NCBI GenBank assembly: GCA_025210525.1
Contig: JAOARP010000047.1
Coordinates: 248,001-312,000, forward strand
Reading direction: 5' to 3'
DNA length: 64,000 bases
Origin: Marinisporobacter sp.
Lineage (GTDB): Bacteria > Bacillota > Clostridia > Peptostreptococcales > Thermotaleaceae
In this document: positions 26,929-34,754 of the stretch, piece after piece
How positions within the stretch are numbered: position 1 is the stretch's first letter
Layout of the letters: every line of letters begins with the position of its first letter
Notes under the pieces: model-generated
What the model was told of the DNA's origin: nothing
What the model saw: only the letters and a program-made list of their open reading frames with translations
Database searches by the model: none
Made by a program: the position numbers and the translations under genes

Positions 26929-28164
26929 TTATTTCTTAGGAATAACGATTTTCTTTCCTTCTTTTCTCCACTCTGCAAATTCTGAAACAGCAGTGAAAAG
27001 TGCATCTGTTGATGAGTTAAGTGCAGTTTCACAAGAGTCTTGGATAACCCCTACAACAAAACCTACACCAACTACTTGCATTGCTACGTCATTTGGAATA
27101 CCAAATAAACTACAAGCAAGAGGAATCAATAGTAACGAACCACCAGCTACTCCAGAAGCTCCACAAGCACTTACAGCTGAAAGTACGCTAAGAATTAATG
27201 CTGTACCCATATCTACTTGAATCCCTAATGTATTAACTGCCGCAAGCGTTAATACAGAAATTGTGATAGCTGCACCAGCCATATTGATTGTTGCTCCAAG
27301 AGGAATAGATACTGAGTAAGTATCCTTATCTAAACCTAATTTTTCACATAAATCCATGTTTACTGGAATATTTGCAGCTGAACTACGTGTAAAGAATGCT
27401 GTAATTCCACTATCCTTTAAACACTTAAGTACAAGAGGATATGGATTTTGACGGATCATAACAAATGCCATAATTGGATTGACTACAAGTGCTACAAAAG
27501 CCATACAACCTACTAATACAAGAAGTAGTTGCCCATATTCTTGTAAAGACTCAATACCATGCTCAGCAACTGTATTGAATACTAACCCCATAATACCAAG
27601 AGGTGCAAGATTAATTACCCATTTTACGATTTGAGATAAAGCCTCTGCTGCATTAGCAATCACTGTTTGAGTGCTCTCAGGTGCTTTTTTAAGTGCAATT
27701 CCAAGAAGTAAGCCCCAAGTTAAAATACCTATATAATTAGCATTAGCAAGAGCATGTACTGGATTATCAACAATATTCATTAATAATGCCTTTAATACTT
27801 CAACAACTCCTCCTGGAGGTGCTATACTATCCACACTTGCTCCAAGTTTTAAAGTTACTGGGAACATGAAACTTGCTACAACTGCAACAAGTCCTGCTAA
27901 AAATGTTCCTAAAAGATAAAGAACTAGTACTGATTTCATATTTGTTTTTTGACCACTCTTATGTTGAGAAATAGCAGCCATTACTAAGAAAAATACCAAT
28001 ATAGGTGCAACAGATTTTAAAGCACCTACAAATAGCGAACCAAAAATGGCAATTGGTTTTGCTACATCAGGAATCGCAACAGCCAAAATAATACCTACAA
28101 TTAATCCTATAATAATTCGCTTGACTAAACTCAATTGATTCCACTGTTTTAATAAATTTGACAT
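26929..28164 (-). CDS. sstT: Sodium:serine/threonine symporter
   Basis: A 411-residue DAACS-superfamily carrier. Hairpin-loop motifs are [22 protein letters not shown] (HP1 region, about residues 255-276), [16 protein letters not shown] (the NMxG motif) and [20 protein letters not shown] (HP2). The sequence and length match SstT rather than the glutamate/dicarboxylate group found at 32-34 kb. It imports serine and threonine with Na+ across the plasma membrane. It has its own promoter about 225 bases upstream, leaving a long untranslated leader. Confidence 0.94.
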   Translation of the reverse strand: MSNLLKQWNQLSLVKRIIIGLIVGIILAVAIPDVAKPIAIFGSLFVGALKSVAPILVFFLVMAAISQHKSGQKTNMKSVLVLYLLGTFLAGLVAVVASFMFPVTLKLGASVDSIAPPGGVVEVLKALLMNIVDNPVHALANANYIGILTWGLLLGIALKKAPESTQTVIANAAEALSQIVKWVINLAPLGIMGLVFNTVAEHGIESLQEYGQLLLVLVGCMAFVALVVNPIMAFVMIRQNPYPLVLKCLKDSGITAFFTRSSAANIPVNMDLCEKLGLDKDTYSVSIPLGATINMAGAAITISVLTLAAVNTLGIQVDMGTALILSVLSAVSACGASGVAGGSLLLIPLACSLFGIPNDVAMQVVGVGFVVGVIQDSCETALNSSTDALFTAVSEFAEWRKEGKKIVIPKK

Positions 28165-28387
28165 TTTGCTTTTTCACCCCTATGCTTATTTGTTTTTGCT
28201 GAATTCGATTGTATTCATTTTACAAAATAGTACATGTACAGCTTGTACGCTTTTAATTTCTCTATGCTGAATACTCTCAAAATTCAATTAGCAATAACAT
28301 TTTATCATGGATTTTATTGAATTACAAGAATTTTCAATTATCCACTACCTCTCTATACAAGCAACGCTCGTCTCAAAGATAATATGT

Positions 28388-28416
28388 AGTATAAAGTAAT
28401 TCTCGACACTTTTCAA
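28388..28416 (-). promoter_or_regulatory. sstT promoter with TTGAAAAGTGTCGA motif
   Basis: TTGAAA (complement of 28411-28416), 17 bases, TATACT (complement of 28388-28393). The 14 bases from -35 onward, TTGAAAAGTGTCGA, are identical to those of the gltB promoter at 43.9 kb. I recognise no riboswitch in the remaining leader (28165-28387). Confidence 0.7.
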
Positions 28417-28541
28417 TGCTTTTCGCAAATTTTGTTTACGTAGAACTTACAGTTGTTTGCATTTTGAACACACTCAGCCACAAATGCGCAATATTATAAA
28501 TTTTCATTCTACATATTTTACATATTGTTCATTTATTAGTA

Positions 28542-28569
28542 ACACCCATTAAATCTTATACATATGTTA
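28542..28569 (+). promoter_or_regulatory. Sigma-K-type promoter of the first tiny coat-like gene
   Basis: AC (28542-28543), 17 bases, CATATGTTA (28561-28569, CATAnnnTA), 47 bases before the start codon. Confidence 0.65.
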
Positions 28570-28616
28570 TATTATGAGTTAAGTAATTTACATAGCAAGA
28601 AAGGAGGTGCAAATAG

Positions 28617-28724
28617 ATGGCTGACGGTTGCTGTGGCTATTTTGATAGAGATACATTATTATTCTTCTTCTTGTTATTAGTAGTATTATTCTGTGCTCCT
28701 TACCAACAAAGAGGATGTTGCTAA
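28617..28724 (+). CDS. Tiny hydrophobic Cys-rich protein (LLFFFLLLVV family), copy 1
   Basis: A 35-residue protein: short polar head with a Cys pair (MADGCCGYFDRDT), a membrane-spanning core (LLFFFLLLVVLFC) and a tail ending QQRGCC. AAGGAGGTG lies eight bases before the ATG. It is one of three relatives within 700 bases. The sequence style resembles the YjcZ-type small sporulation proteins. With a CATAnnnTA promoter and a strong terminator it looks like a mother-cell or spore-envelope protein; that role is inference. Confidence 0.8.
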   Translation: MADGCCGYFDRDTLLFFFLLLVVLFCAPYQQRGCC

Positions 28725-28742
28725 TTAATACGATAGAAAAAT

Positions 28743-28769
28743 GACCAGGGTTGCTCCTGGTCATTTTTT
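28743..28769 (+). terminator. Terminator of tiny gene copy 1
   Basis: GACCAGG and CCTGGTC arms followed by a run of seven T. Confidence 0.85.
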
Positions 28770-28830
28770 TCTTTGTCCAGCACCTCAAAAAGATCAAGAT
28801 AGAACTTGATCTTTTATAAAGGTGTTAAAT

Positions 28831-28869
28831 ATGGCTGATTTTATTATGGGTAAAATTTATTATGTATAG
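28831..28869 (+). pseudogene. Possible remnant of a fourth tiny gene
   Basis: ATGGCTGAT after AAAGGTG encodes MADFIMGKIYYV then a stop. The first three codons match those of the intact relatives, but the hydrophobic core is missing. It runs into the repeat that begins the duplicated unit at 28860. A hairpin with arms AAAAGATCAAG and CTTGATCTTTT (28787-28815) lies just before it. The case is weak. Confidence 0.3.
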
Positions 28870-28904
28870 AGAATTGGGAATAATCCCAATTCTTTTATTT
28901 TTGA

Positions 28905-29018
28905 TTAACATCTTCCATAGCCACCATAACAATTACAGAAGATCACTACTAATAACAAGAAGAAGAATAACAACTCATCTCCACATCCACCACAGAAACC
29001 ACATTGTCTATCAGCCAT
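28905..29018 (-). CDS. Tiny hydrophobic Cys-rich protein, copy 2
   Basis: A 37-residue protein: MADRQCGFCGGCGDE head, LLFFFLLLVVIFCNC membrane core, and YGGYGRC tail. The core is nearly identical to copy 1, although this gene is on the other strand. AGGAGGTG precedes the ATG. The Cys spacing in the head (C-x2-C-x2-C) could bind metal or form disulfides. Promoter geometry matches sigma-K. Confidence 0.8.
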   Translation of the reverse strand: MADRQCGFCGGCGDELLFFFLLLVVIFCNCYGGYGRC

Positions 29019-29089
29019 AAAAGTACACCTCCTTTACACATTATGTACATCTTATACTTTATCAGTTTACTCTTTGTCTTTTCTTAATA

Positions 29090-29117
29090 TAAAATATGCA
29101 AACTACAGAACATGTGT
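29090..29117 (-). promoter_or_regulatory. Sigma-K-type promoter of copy 2
   Basis: On the minus strand AC (complement of 29116-29117), 17 bases, CATATTTTA (complement of 29090-29098), preceded by the same GTAACACAT context as copy 3. Confidence 0.65.
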
Positions 29118-29181
29118 TACATAATAATAAAATTCTTTGTTATGTATAGAGAATTGGGAATAATCCCAATTCTTCCCAAAT

Positions 29182-29295
29182 TTAATAATTACAATAGCAA
29201 CAGAATAATACTACAAGTAGCAAGAAGAAGAATAATAAGCTACTATCACATCCACCAATGATACCACCGATGCCACCACATTGTGTATCAGCCAT
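29182..29295 (-). CDS. Tiny hydrophobic Cys-rich protein, copy 3
   Basis: A 37-residue protein: MADTQCGGIGGIIGGCDSS head, LLFFFLLLVVLFCCYCNY core and tail. It is the second unit of the tandem duplication. AGGAGGTG precedes the ATG. The head is glycine-rich and has lost one Cys relative to copy 2, while the membrane core is retained, as expected if the helix is the functional part. Confidence 0.8.
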   Translation of the reverse strand: MADTQCGGIGGIIGGCDSSLLFFFLLLVVLFCCYCNY

Positions 29296-29362
29296 AAAAA
29301 TACACCTCCTTTATACATTATGTATATTATATTTTACTGTATCTTTTGTCCTTTCCTTAGTA

Positions 29363-29390
29363 TAGGGTATGCATAGTCGTTGATATGTGT
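29363..29390 (-). promoter_or_regulatory. Sigma-K-type promoter of copy 3
   Basis: On the minus strand AC (complement of 29389-29390), 17 bases, CATACCCTA (complement of 29363-29371). Confidence 0.65.
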
Positions 29391-29488
29391 TACATAGTAA
29401 TGAAATGAATATTTTACAAAAATAGCTGATAAAAAATGAAGTTTCATTTTCTATCAGCTATCTATCGTTATACCTTCTAACTATTTTT

Positions 29489-29659
29489 TTATTTTATAAC
29501 AATAGCTTTTATAGGACAGGCTACAACACAAGAACGACACTTTATACATCTAGTCATATTTACCCTAATTCCATCCATCTCCTCAATAGCACCCACTGGA
29601 CATATCTCCATACATATTTTACATCCACTGCATTTGCTTTGATCTATTTTTATAATCAT
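29489..29659 (-). CDS. 2[4Fe-4S] ferredoxin
   Basis: A 56-residue clostridial-type ferredoxin with two full cluster motifs: C-x2-C-x2-C-x3-CP (CSGCKICMEICP, residues 10-21) and a second set (CIKCRSCVVACP, 38-49). It is a soluble low-potential electron carrier. GGAGGGG precedes the ATG. It lies 16 bases downstream of a coiled-coil protein gene and is probably co-transcribed with it. Confidence 0.93.
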   Translation of the reverse strand: MIIKIDQSKCSGCKICMEICPVGAIEEMDGIRVNMTRCIKCRSCVVACPIKAIVIK

Positions 29660-29675
29660 ATCAAACCCCTCCGTT

Positions 29676-29990
29676 CTATTGAATTGACCGTCTTCTTAGA
29701 TATTCCTTAAAGCATATATATCTTTTATCAGCATTTTCCAATTTTTGAAGCGCATCTTTTAAAAGTTCATGTGCATCTTGAATATCATATTCCAAATGCT
29801 TTATTTCATCACTATTTGTTATATTATGTATAGACTGTTCTAAATTTGTAATCTTCTCTCTTATATGTACTACATCTTTCGTAATATCTGTAAGCTCTTT
29901 TTTTAAATAATCATCTGTTGCTTCAACACCCATAGTCCTAATCATATCTATAATAGTTTTATAATATTCTCTATATACCGAATCTTTCAT
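29676..29990 (-). CDS. Hypothetical coiled-coil protein
   Basis: A 104-residue protein I do not recognise. It is strongly helical with heptad-like spacing (LKKELTDITKDVVHIREKITNLEQSIHNIT and EIKHLEYDIQDAHELLKDALQKLENADKRY). I chose ATG at 29990, six bases after AGGAG, over the in-frame ATG at 30026. It forms a two-gene unit with the ferredoxin, which hints at a redox-linked or regulatory role but no more. Confidence 0.65.
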   Translation of the reverse strand: MKDSVYREYYKTIIDMIRTMGVEATDDYLKKELTDITKDVVHIREKITNLEQSIHNITNSDEIKHLEYDIQDAHELLKDALQKLENADKRYICFKEYLRRRSIQ

Positions 29991-30184
29991 TTTTTCACTC
30001 CTATGCTGATCATACAGTTCACACACTATAGACCTCTATTTTCACTAATACCCACTTATATATGCTTTATTCATTTTTGTTGTAAGCCTTCTGTGGATCC
30101 TATCAATATCATACCCAAACATTTGTTCGTTGTAAATAACTTTAACATTATCTTACTTGGATAATCGATTCTACTTTTTTATAA

Positions 30185-30215
30185 TCAAAAAACAAGGGTT
30201 CAATCAATTCCCTTG
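30185..30215 (-). terminator. Terminator downstream of tRNA-Ala
   Basis: On the minus strand CAAGGG and CCCTTG arms followed by TTTTTTG, 18 bases after the tRNA 3' end. Confidence 0.7.
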
Positions 30216-30232
30216 CTCTAAACATTTGCATC

Positions 30233-30306
30233 TGGTGGAGCTAACGGGAATCGAACCCGTATCTATAGACTGCCAGTCTATCATTCTCCCGTTGAACTAT
30301 AGCCCC
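30233..30306 (-). tRNA. tRNA-Ala (anticodon GGC)
   Basis: 74 bases including an encoded CCA. The acceptor GGGGCTA pairs with TAGCTCC, with a G3-U70 wobble, the alanine identity element. The anticodon stem ATAGA/TCTAT holds loop CTGGCAG with anticodon GGC. The T arm is ACGGG-TTCGATT-CCCGT and the D arm is GTTC/GAAT. It lies 114 bases downstream of the pseudouridine synthase gene on the same strand. Confidence 0.95.
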
Positions 30307-30419
30307 ACTCCTATTTACATTCTAACCAAAATATTCCATATTTGCAACAATTAAATTCTGCTCTTTCTTCAGTTTTCTACTATTACCTGAAAAACTTCTT
30401 TATCCTTATATAAAACACC

Positions 30420-31337
30420 TTATTCATTTAACTTTTCTATTAGCTCTTTAATATCCTTCGGTATAGGCGCTACTACCTCTATACGCTCATTTGTTCTTGG
30501 TTGATTAAAAATCAACTTTTCTGCGTGTAAAGCTTGTCTTTTTATCAAACTTTCATCTACATATCCATATAATTCATCTCCTATTAAAGGATATCCAATA
30601 TGTGACATATGTACACGAATTTGATGAGTTCTTCCTGTTTCTAATTTCACTCTAATTACAGTAGCGTTGTGTAGTCGTGTGATAACATTATAATGAGTAA
30701 TGGATGGCTGACCTTCAGCATAAACTTTTCTTCGAATATCGTCTTCATCTGGTCTTCCTATAGATTTATTAATGGTTCCCTTTTCTTCTTCTACAATGCC
30801 TTTTACTACAGATAAATATATTTTTTCCACCTTATTTTCTTGCATTTGCTTTGACAGCTCTTGTTGGGTATATGGATTTTTTGCAACAATAACAAGCCCC
30901 GAAGTATCTCGATCTAATCTATTTACAAATCTTATTTTAAAGCTTTTCCCCGTCTCTCTCATATAGTGAACAATAGCATTTGCCATGGTTCCTGTAGGGT
31001 GACGTCTTGTAGGATGTACAACAATACCTGGCTGTTTATTTATAATAAGCAAATCTACATCCTCATACACTACTTCTACTGGTATATTTTCAGGCTCAAA
31101 CTGATTTGGTTCTTCTTCCATGATCACCTCAACAAGATCTCCTCGTCGTAGGATAGCATGAAAAGAAATCTTATTTCCATTTACCCGTATATTTTTCTTT
31201 CTTTTTGCTTTCCTTACTAATCTACTTGATAATTTCATCTGATCATATAACACTTCTTTTAATGATAATCCTGAAGTTTCTTCATCTAATTGAAATGTTA
31301 ATACGTCTGAACGAACTTCCTTCACTTCTTTTTTCAA
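30420..31337 (-). CDS. RluA/RluD-family pseudouridine synthase
   Basis: A 305-residue RNA-modifying enzyme. An N-terminal S4-like RNA-binding domain (about residues 15-80, SSRLVRKAKRKKNIRVNGNKI) is followed by the catalytic domain with RFVNRLDRDTSGLVIVAKN (catalytic Asp in RLDRDTSG, about residue 143) and LETGRTHQIRVHMSHIGYPLIGD. It isomerises uridine in rRNA or tRNA; the target position cannot be told. The start is TTG at 31337, directly after an in-frame stop and six bases from AGGTGA. Confidence 0.93.
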   Translation of the reverse strand: MKKEVKEVRSDVLTFQLDEETSGLSLKEVLYDQMKLSSRLVRKAKRKKNIRVNGNKISFHAILRRGDLVEVIMEEEPNQFEPENIPVEVVYEDVDLLIINKQPGIVVHPTRRHPTGTMANAIVHYMRETGKSFKIRFVNRLDRDTSGLVIVAKNPYTQQELSKQMQENKVEKIYLSVVKGIVEEEKGTINKSIGRPDEDDIRRKVYAEGQPSITHYNVITRLHNATVIRVKLETGRTHQIRVHMSHIGYPLIGDELYGYVDESLIKRQALHAEKLIFNQPRTNERIEVVAPIPKDIKELIEKLNE

Positions 31338-31562
31338 TCAATTCACCTACTATCTTCAAATGTCTATTTTTTTATTATAGGGTCTTCTTGTATTTCCGTC
31401 AATTTTAATATTTTATTATTAATATTTCCCTATCTAAAACTTTTAGACTATTTTTCTTTTGTTTTAGCCATAATCTTTATATAGTCTATTCTATCCTTTT
31501 ATAAATATAGTAAATATGTTAAAATGTACTAAATATTTGAAAATGATAAACGAGGTGATGTG

Positions 31563-32375
31563 ATGAGTAACATCCAAACACGTATCGTAAATATTGTATC
31601 TAATAATCGTCCCATTTCAAAAGAAACCAGTAGAGTTTTGAAGCATAAGCTTGAAAAGAACGGTTTCTTTGTACCAGAAGAATTTGATCAAAACGCTGAT
31701 TTAATTATGTGCGTTGGCGGAGATGGTTCCTTTCTTCGTACCTTACATGAAAATAATTTTCCTGACATGCCTATTATAGGAGTCAATACAGGACATTTGG
31801 GCTTTTTTCAAGAATTATCCCCCTATCAATTGGATGAATTTATTTTTCGCTACGAAAAAGGGGATTATATCATTCAAGAGCTTCATCCTGTAGAAGCATT
31901 AGTATGTACAAAACAACATTGTATCGAGATTATTGGAATTAATGAAATCGCTATAAAAGGAGATAAATCACGAACGATTCATCTTAATATTTCCTTAGAT
32001 GATAGTTTTTTAGAAAAATTCAGTGGAGATGGTGTTTTAGTAGCAACACCTACAGGTAGTACTGCCTACAATTATTCCTTAGGCGGAAGTATTGTAGATC
32101 CAAGACTTAATCTACTTCAAATCACCCCTGTAGCACCTATTTCTACTACTGCTTATCGTTCTTTTACCTCTAGCATTATTGTCCCTGAGGATTCTACCAT
32201 AAAGATCTTTCCTGAATACACTTTTGAAAATTCTATTCTCATTATCACAGACGGTATGGAACATAAGCATGATGAAATCGAAGAAATTCACTTACGCATG
32301 TCTGATTTAAAACCTAAAATACTAAGATTAAAAGATTATGACTTCTGGAATAAAGTAAAAGAGAAATTCTTATAA
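31563..32375 (+). CDS. nadK: NAD kinase
   Basis: A 270-residue ATP-NAD kinase making NADP in the cytoplasm. The diagnostic GGDG motif (residues 52-55, CVGGDGSFLRT) and the TPTGSTAYNYSLGGSIVDP substrate loop are intact, and NEIAIKGDKSRT matches the family. I prefer ATG at 31563 over the adjacent GTG at 31560 given GAGGTG at 31552-31557. It is divergent from the pseudouridine synthase gene. Confidence 0.95.
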   Translation: MSNIQTRIVNIVSNNRPISKETSRVLKHKLEKNGFFVPEEFDQNADLIMCVGGDGSFLRTLHENNFPDMPIIGVNTGHLGFFQELSPYQLDEFIFRYEKGDYIIQELHPVEALVCTKQHCIEIIGINEIAIKGDKSRTIHLNISLDDSFLEKFSGDGVLVATPTGSTAYNYSLGGSIVDPRLNLLQITPVAPISTTAYRSFTSSIIVPEDSTIKIFPEYTFENSILIITDGMEHKHDEIEEIHLRMSDLKPKILRLKDYDFWNKVKEKFL

Positions 32376-32379
32376 TAAG

Positions 32380-32410
32380 AAGGAGATGACCAAAATCATC
32401 TCCTTTTTTA
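32380..32410. terminator. Bidirectional terminator between nadK and the symporter gene
   Basis: AAGGAGATGA and TCATCTCCTT arms followed by TTTTTA on the plus strand. Confidence 0.85.
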
Positions 32411-33688
32411 TTATACGATTGCTTTTTCTTCTACTTGTGCATTATAGATATCTTCATTAAATTCTCCTTCAGATTTTGCAATAATTACTGTACACATAGC
32501 ATCTCCAGTAATATTGATAGCTGTTCTGCACATATCTAAAATTCTATCTATACCAATAATCATAGCAATTCCTTCTACTGGTAATCCAACAGCTTGAAGT
32601 ACCATTGAAAGCATGATCAGTCCAACTCCTGGAACTCCTGCTGTTCCTACTGATGCAAGGGTTGCTGTTAAGATTACTGTTAATATATTCCCCATCGTCA
32701 AATCAATTCCATAAAGCTGTGCAATAAATATAGTTGCAACCCCTTGCATAATAGCCGTACCATCCATATTAATCGTTGCACCTAAAGGAATTGTAAAGGA
32801 TGCTATACTCTTATCAACTCCAAGCTTTTCTTCTACTGTTTCTAAGGTAACAGGCAAAGTAGAACTCGAGCTTGCCGTTGAAAATGCCACACCCATAGCT
32901 GGCCAGAACTTTTTAAAGAATGTTAATGGATTTAATTTTGTAAGTGCTACTAGTAATCCTGTATAAGTAAATCCTGCATGTAGTAACAATGCAAATAGTA
33001 CACAGAACATATATTTCGCTAGTGGTACCATGGCTTCAAATCCAAGACCTGCAAAAGTCTTAGCAATCAAACAAAATACCCCGAAAGGTGCTAATAACAT
33101 AACAATCTCAACCATTTTCATCATTAAATCATTCAACTTATCAAATGCATCTTTTACTGGTTGTAATTTCTCCCCTAAAGCAGCAAGACCTGTACCCATT
33201 AAAATAGCAAATACAATGATCTGAAGCATCTTTCCATCTGCCATTGCTGCTACTGGATTTTTAGGTACCATATCTACAATTACATCAACAAGTACTTTGC
33301 TTTCTTTGATCGTTGGTTCACTTTTCACTAAAGATGACATATCTAGTCCTATTCCAGGTCGCACAACTAAAGCAAGACCAATAGCAATAGAAATAGCAAT
33401 AGCTGTTGTTACAAGATAAAACCCAATGGTTTTACTTCCCACTCTACCAAGTTTTTTAATATCAGAAATAGATGCAGCACCATTCACTAAAGAAATAAAC
33501 ACTAATGGTACAACCATCATCTTGATAGCATTCAAGAACACCTTTCCTACTAGTGTAAAAACTCCTCCTACTAAAATATGGTCTCGCATATAGGAAGGAC
33601 CCATTTTGTTAAGAATAAGACCTGCAATAAGACCTAATATTAATCCAATAAATATTTTGGTTGTCAAACCCATTTTCTTATTGTTCAT
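32411..33688 (-). CDS. Glutamate/dicarboxylate:cation symporter (DAACS family)
   Basis: A 425-residue membrane carrier with eight helices and two hairpins. It carries the HP1 serine-rich loop FSTASSSSTLPVTLETVEEK (about residues 270-289), NMDGTA (substrate/Na+ site), the HP2 loop GTAGVPGVGLIML, and the helix 8 motif DRILDMCRTAINITGD with the Asp/Arg typical of acidic-substrate carriers. It should import glutamate, aspartate or C4-dicarboxylates. It lies directly downstream of a GlnK/GlnL-like two-component system but after a terminator. Its own promoter carries a triple direct repeat. Confidence 0.93.
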   Translation of the reverse strand: MNNKKMGLTTKIFIGLILGLIAGLILNKMGPSYMRDHILVGGVFTLVGKVFLNAIKMMVVPLVFISLVNGAASISDIKKLGRVGSKTIGFYLVTTAIAISIAIGLALVVRPGIGLDMSSLVKSEPTIKESKVLVDVIVDMVPKNPVAAMADGKMLQIIVFAILMGTGLAALGEKLQPVKDAFDKLNDLMMKMVEIVMLLAPFGVFCLIAKTFAGLGFEAMVPLAKYMFCVLFALLLHAGFTYTGLLVALTKLNPLTFFKKFWPAMGVAFSTASSSSTLPVTLETVEEKLGVDKSIASFTIPLGATINMDGTAIMQGVATIFIAQLYGIDLTMGNILTVILTATLASVGTAGVPGVGLIMLSMVLQAVGLPVEGIAMIIGIDRILDMCRTAINITGDAMCTVIIAKSEGEFNEDIYNAQVEEKAIV

Positions 33689-33736
33689 GTATATCCTCCT
33701 TTTTCAATTTGTTAAGTTATTGTAATAATACATCCT

Positions 33737-33763
33737 TTCCGACACATTCCGACATTTTCCGAC
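33737..33763 (-). promoter_or_regulatory. Triple TTCCGAC direct repeat upstream of the symporter gene
   Basis: Three copies of TTCCGAC at 33737, 33747 and 33757, spaced exactly 10 bases apart (GTCGGAA on the minus strand). They occupy the -35 region of a promoter whose -10 candidates (TATTAT/TACAAT, complement of about 33722-33732) lie just downstream. The arrangement fits a response-regulator activator site on one helix face. Confidence 0.65.
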
Positions 33764-33821
33764 GCAATGATACTTCTTTTCTTTTTCATTTTATCGAATT
33801 GTCTGATTATTTAGCGCAAAA

Positions 33822-33850
33822 CAAAAGCCAAAACAATTAAAGTTTTGGCT
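33822..33850 (-). terminator. Terminator of the two-component system unit
   Basis: AGCCAAAAC and GTTTTGGCT arms followed on the minus strand by TTTTGTTTTG, immediately after the response regulator stop codon. Confidence 0.75.
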
Positions 33851-33851
33851 C

Positions 33852-34754
33852 CTATAACTCACTTTTCAATTCAACAATAATTCCTTCAATAAATTTTTTC
33901 ACACTTATTTTACCACCATAGTTTGACTTTCCTCTAGCAAAATTCATTTGTTTTCGTACTTCTTTAAAATCAAATAGCGTATTTGAATATCTTATAAACA
34001 ACTCATTTCCATAGTCTTCAATTCCCATATTTGCAATATTTCTTAACGCTTTATTAATAGCTCTTCTAATCCGTTGCTCTATGGCACCCACATTAGATGA
34101 ATTATCAGCATCATCTTCGTACCTTTTATTTAACATTTTGTATAATTCCGACAATTTCTGATTCAAAAGTCCTTCTCTTTGCATATCCTCCTGTTCTGAA
34201 ATCAGCAAAATCATTTCAACAAGATCATTACTTCCAGCTTCTCCAAGAATCCCCAACTGAGAAAGTACTTTTTTAATCCGATCCCTTTCTGATATTGTTT
34301 GTGTTTTTATATTACCTTTATATTCCTTTAACATACTCATACTATGAAAAGCATGTTCAAAGGAACTAATCACTTCATGCATAGTCAATTTTTCTTTTAC
34401 TTTATTAATAATAGATAGTACTTCTACTACATTAATAGGCTTATGAATAAAAAATTCAACCCCCATAGTGTATGCCTTTGATACAATATCTTTAGAGGTT
34501 ACTTCTGAAATCATAATAAAATTTGTAGAAAGATTCATTTTTTTTATTTCTGCTACAATACCAATTCCATCTATTCCTGGAAGCAATAAGTCCACTAATA
34601 TGATAGGAGGATTTAACGCCTGAATATCCTTTATTGCATCCTTTCCATTATCAGCTTCTCCAATTACTATTCCTAAGTCATACTGATCAATAATATTTTT
34701 TAATACTCTTCGAATGCTTTTATCGTCATCTATAATATAAAATCTATCATTCAC
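33852..34754 (-). CDS. Response regulator with YcbB/GlnL-type output domain
   Basis: A 300-residue regulator: receiver domain (residues 1-120) with acidic pair DDD (9-11), phosphoacceptor Asp55 in VDLLLPG and Lys105 in HKPIN; then a C-terminal domain resembling Bacillus YcbB/GlnL (RDRIKKVLSQLGILGEAGSNDLVEMI ... IRRAINKALRNIANMGIEDYGNE). GlnL in Bacillus controls glutaminase and glutamine transport. It overlaps the kinase gene by 8 bases. The neighbouring symporter is its probable target. Confidence 0.88.
   Translation of the reverse strand: MNDRFYIIDDDKSIRRVLKNIIDQYDLGIVIGEADNGKDAIKDIQALNPPIILVDLLLPGIDGIGIVAEIKKMNLSTNFIMISEVTSKDIVSKAYTMGVEFFIHKPINVVEVLSIINKVKEKLTMHEVISSFEHAFHSMSMLKEYKGNIKTQTISERDRIKKVLSQLGILGEAGSNDLVEMILLISEQEDMQREGLLNQKLSELYKMLNKRYEDDADNSSNVGAIEQRIRRAINKALRNIANMGIEDYGNELFIRYSNTLFDFKEVRKQMNFARGKSNYGGKISVKKFIEGIIVELKSEL

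Larger units (their letters stand above)
28860..29174. repeat. 280-base tandem duplication carrying two tiny genes
   Basis: An identical 35-base segment (containing the hairpin GAATTGGGA-ATAA-TCCCAATTC) occurs at 28860-28894 and 29140-29174, exactly 280 bases apart. The coding regions, ribosome-binding sites (AGGAGGTGTA) and promoters that follow each are diverged copies. The hairpins serve as terminators for the minus-strand tiny genes. Confidence 0.8.

Noticed and set aside
28165..28387. Riboswitch in the long sstT leader
   Set aside because: The leader is about 220 bases but shows no T-box sequence, no strong terminator before the start and no motif of a riboswitch class I recognise.
30157..30354. 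Open frame of 65 codons on the plus strand
   Set aside because: It runs antisense through tRNA-Ala(GGC); the ELTGIEPVSIDCQS-like peptide is a well-known spurious translation of tRNA DNA.
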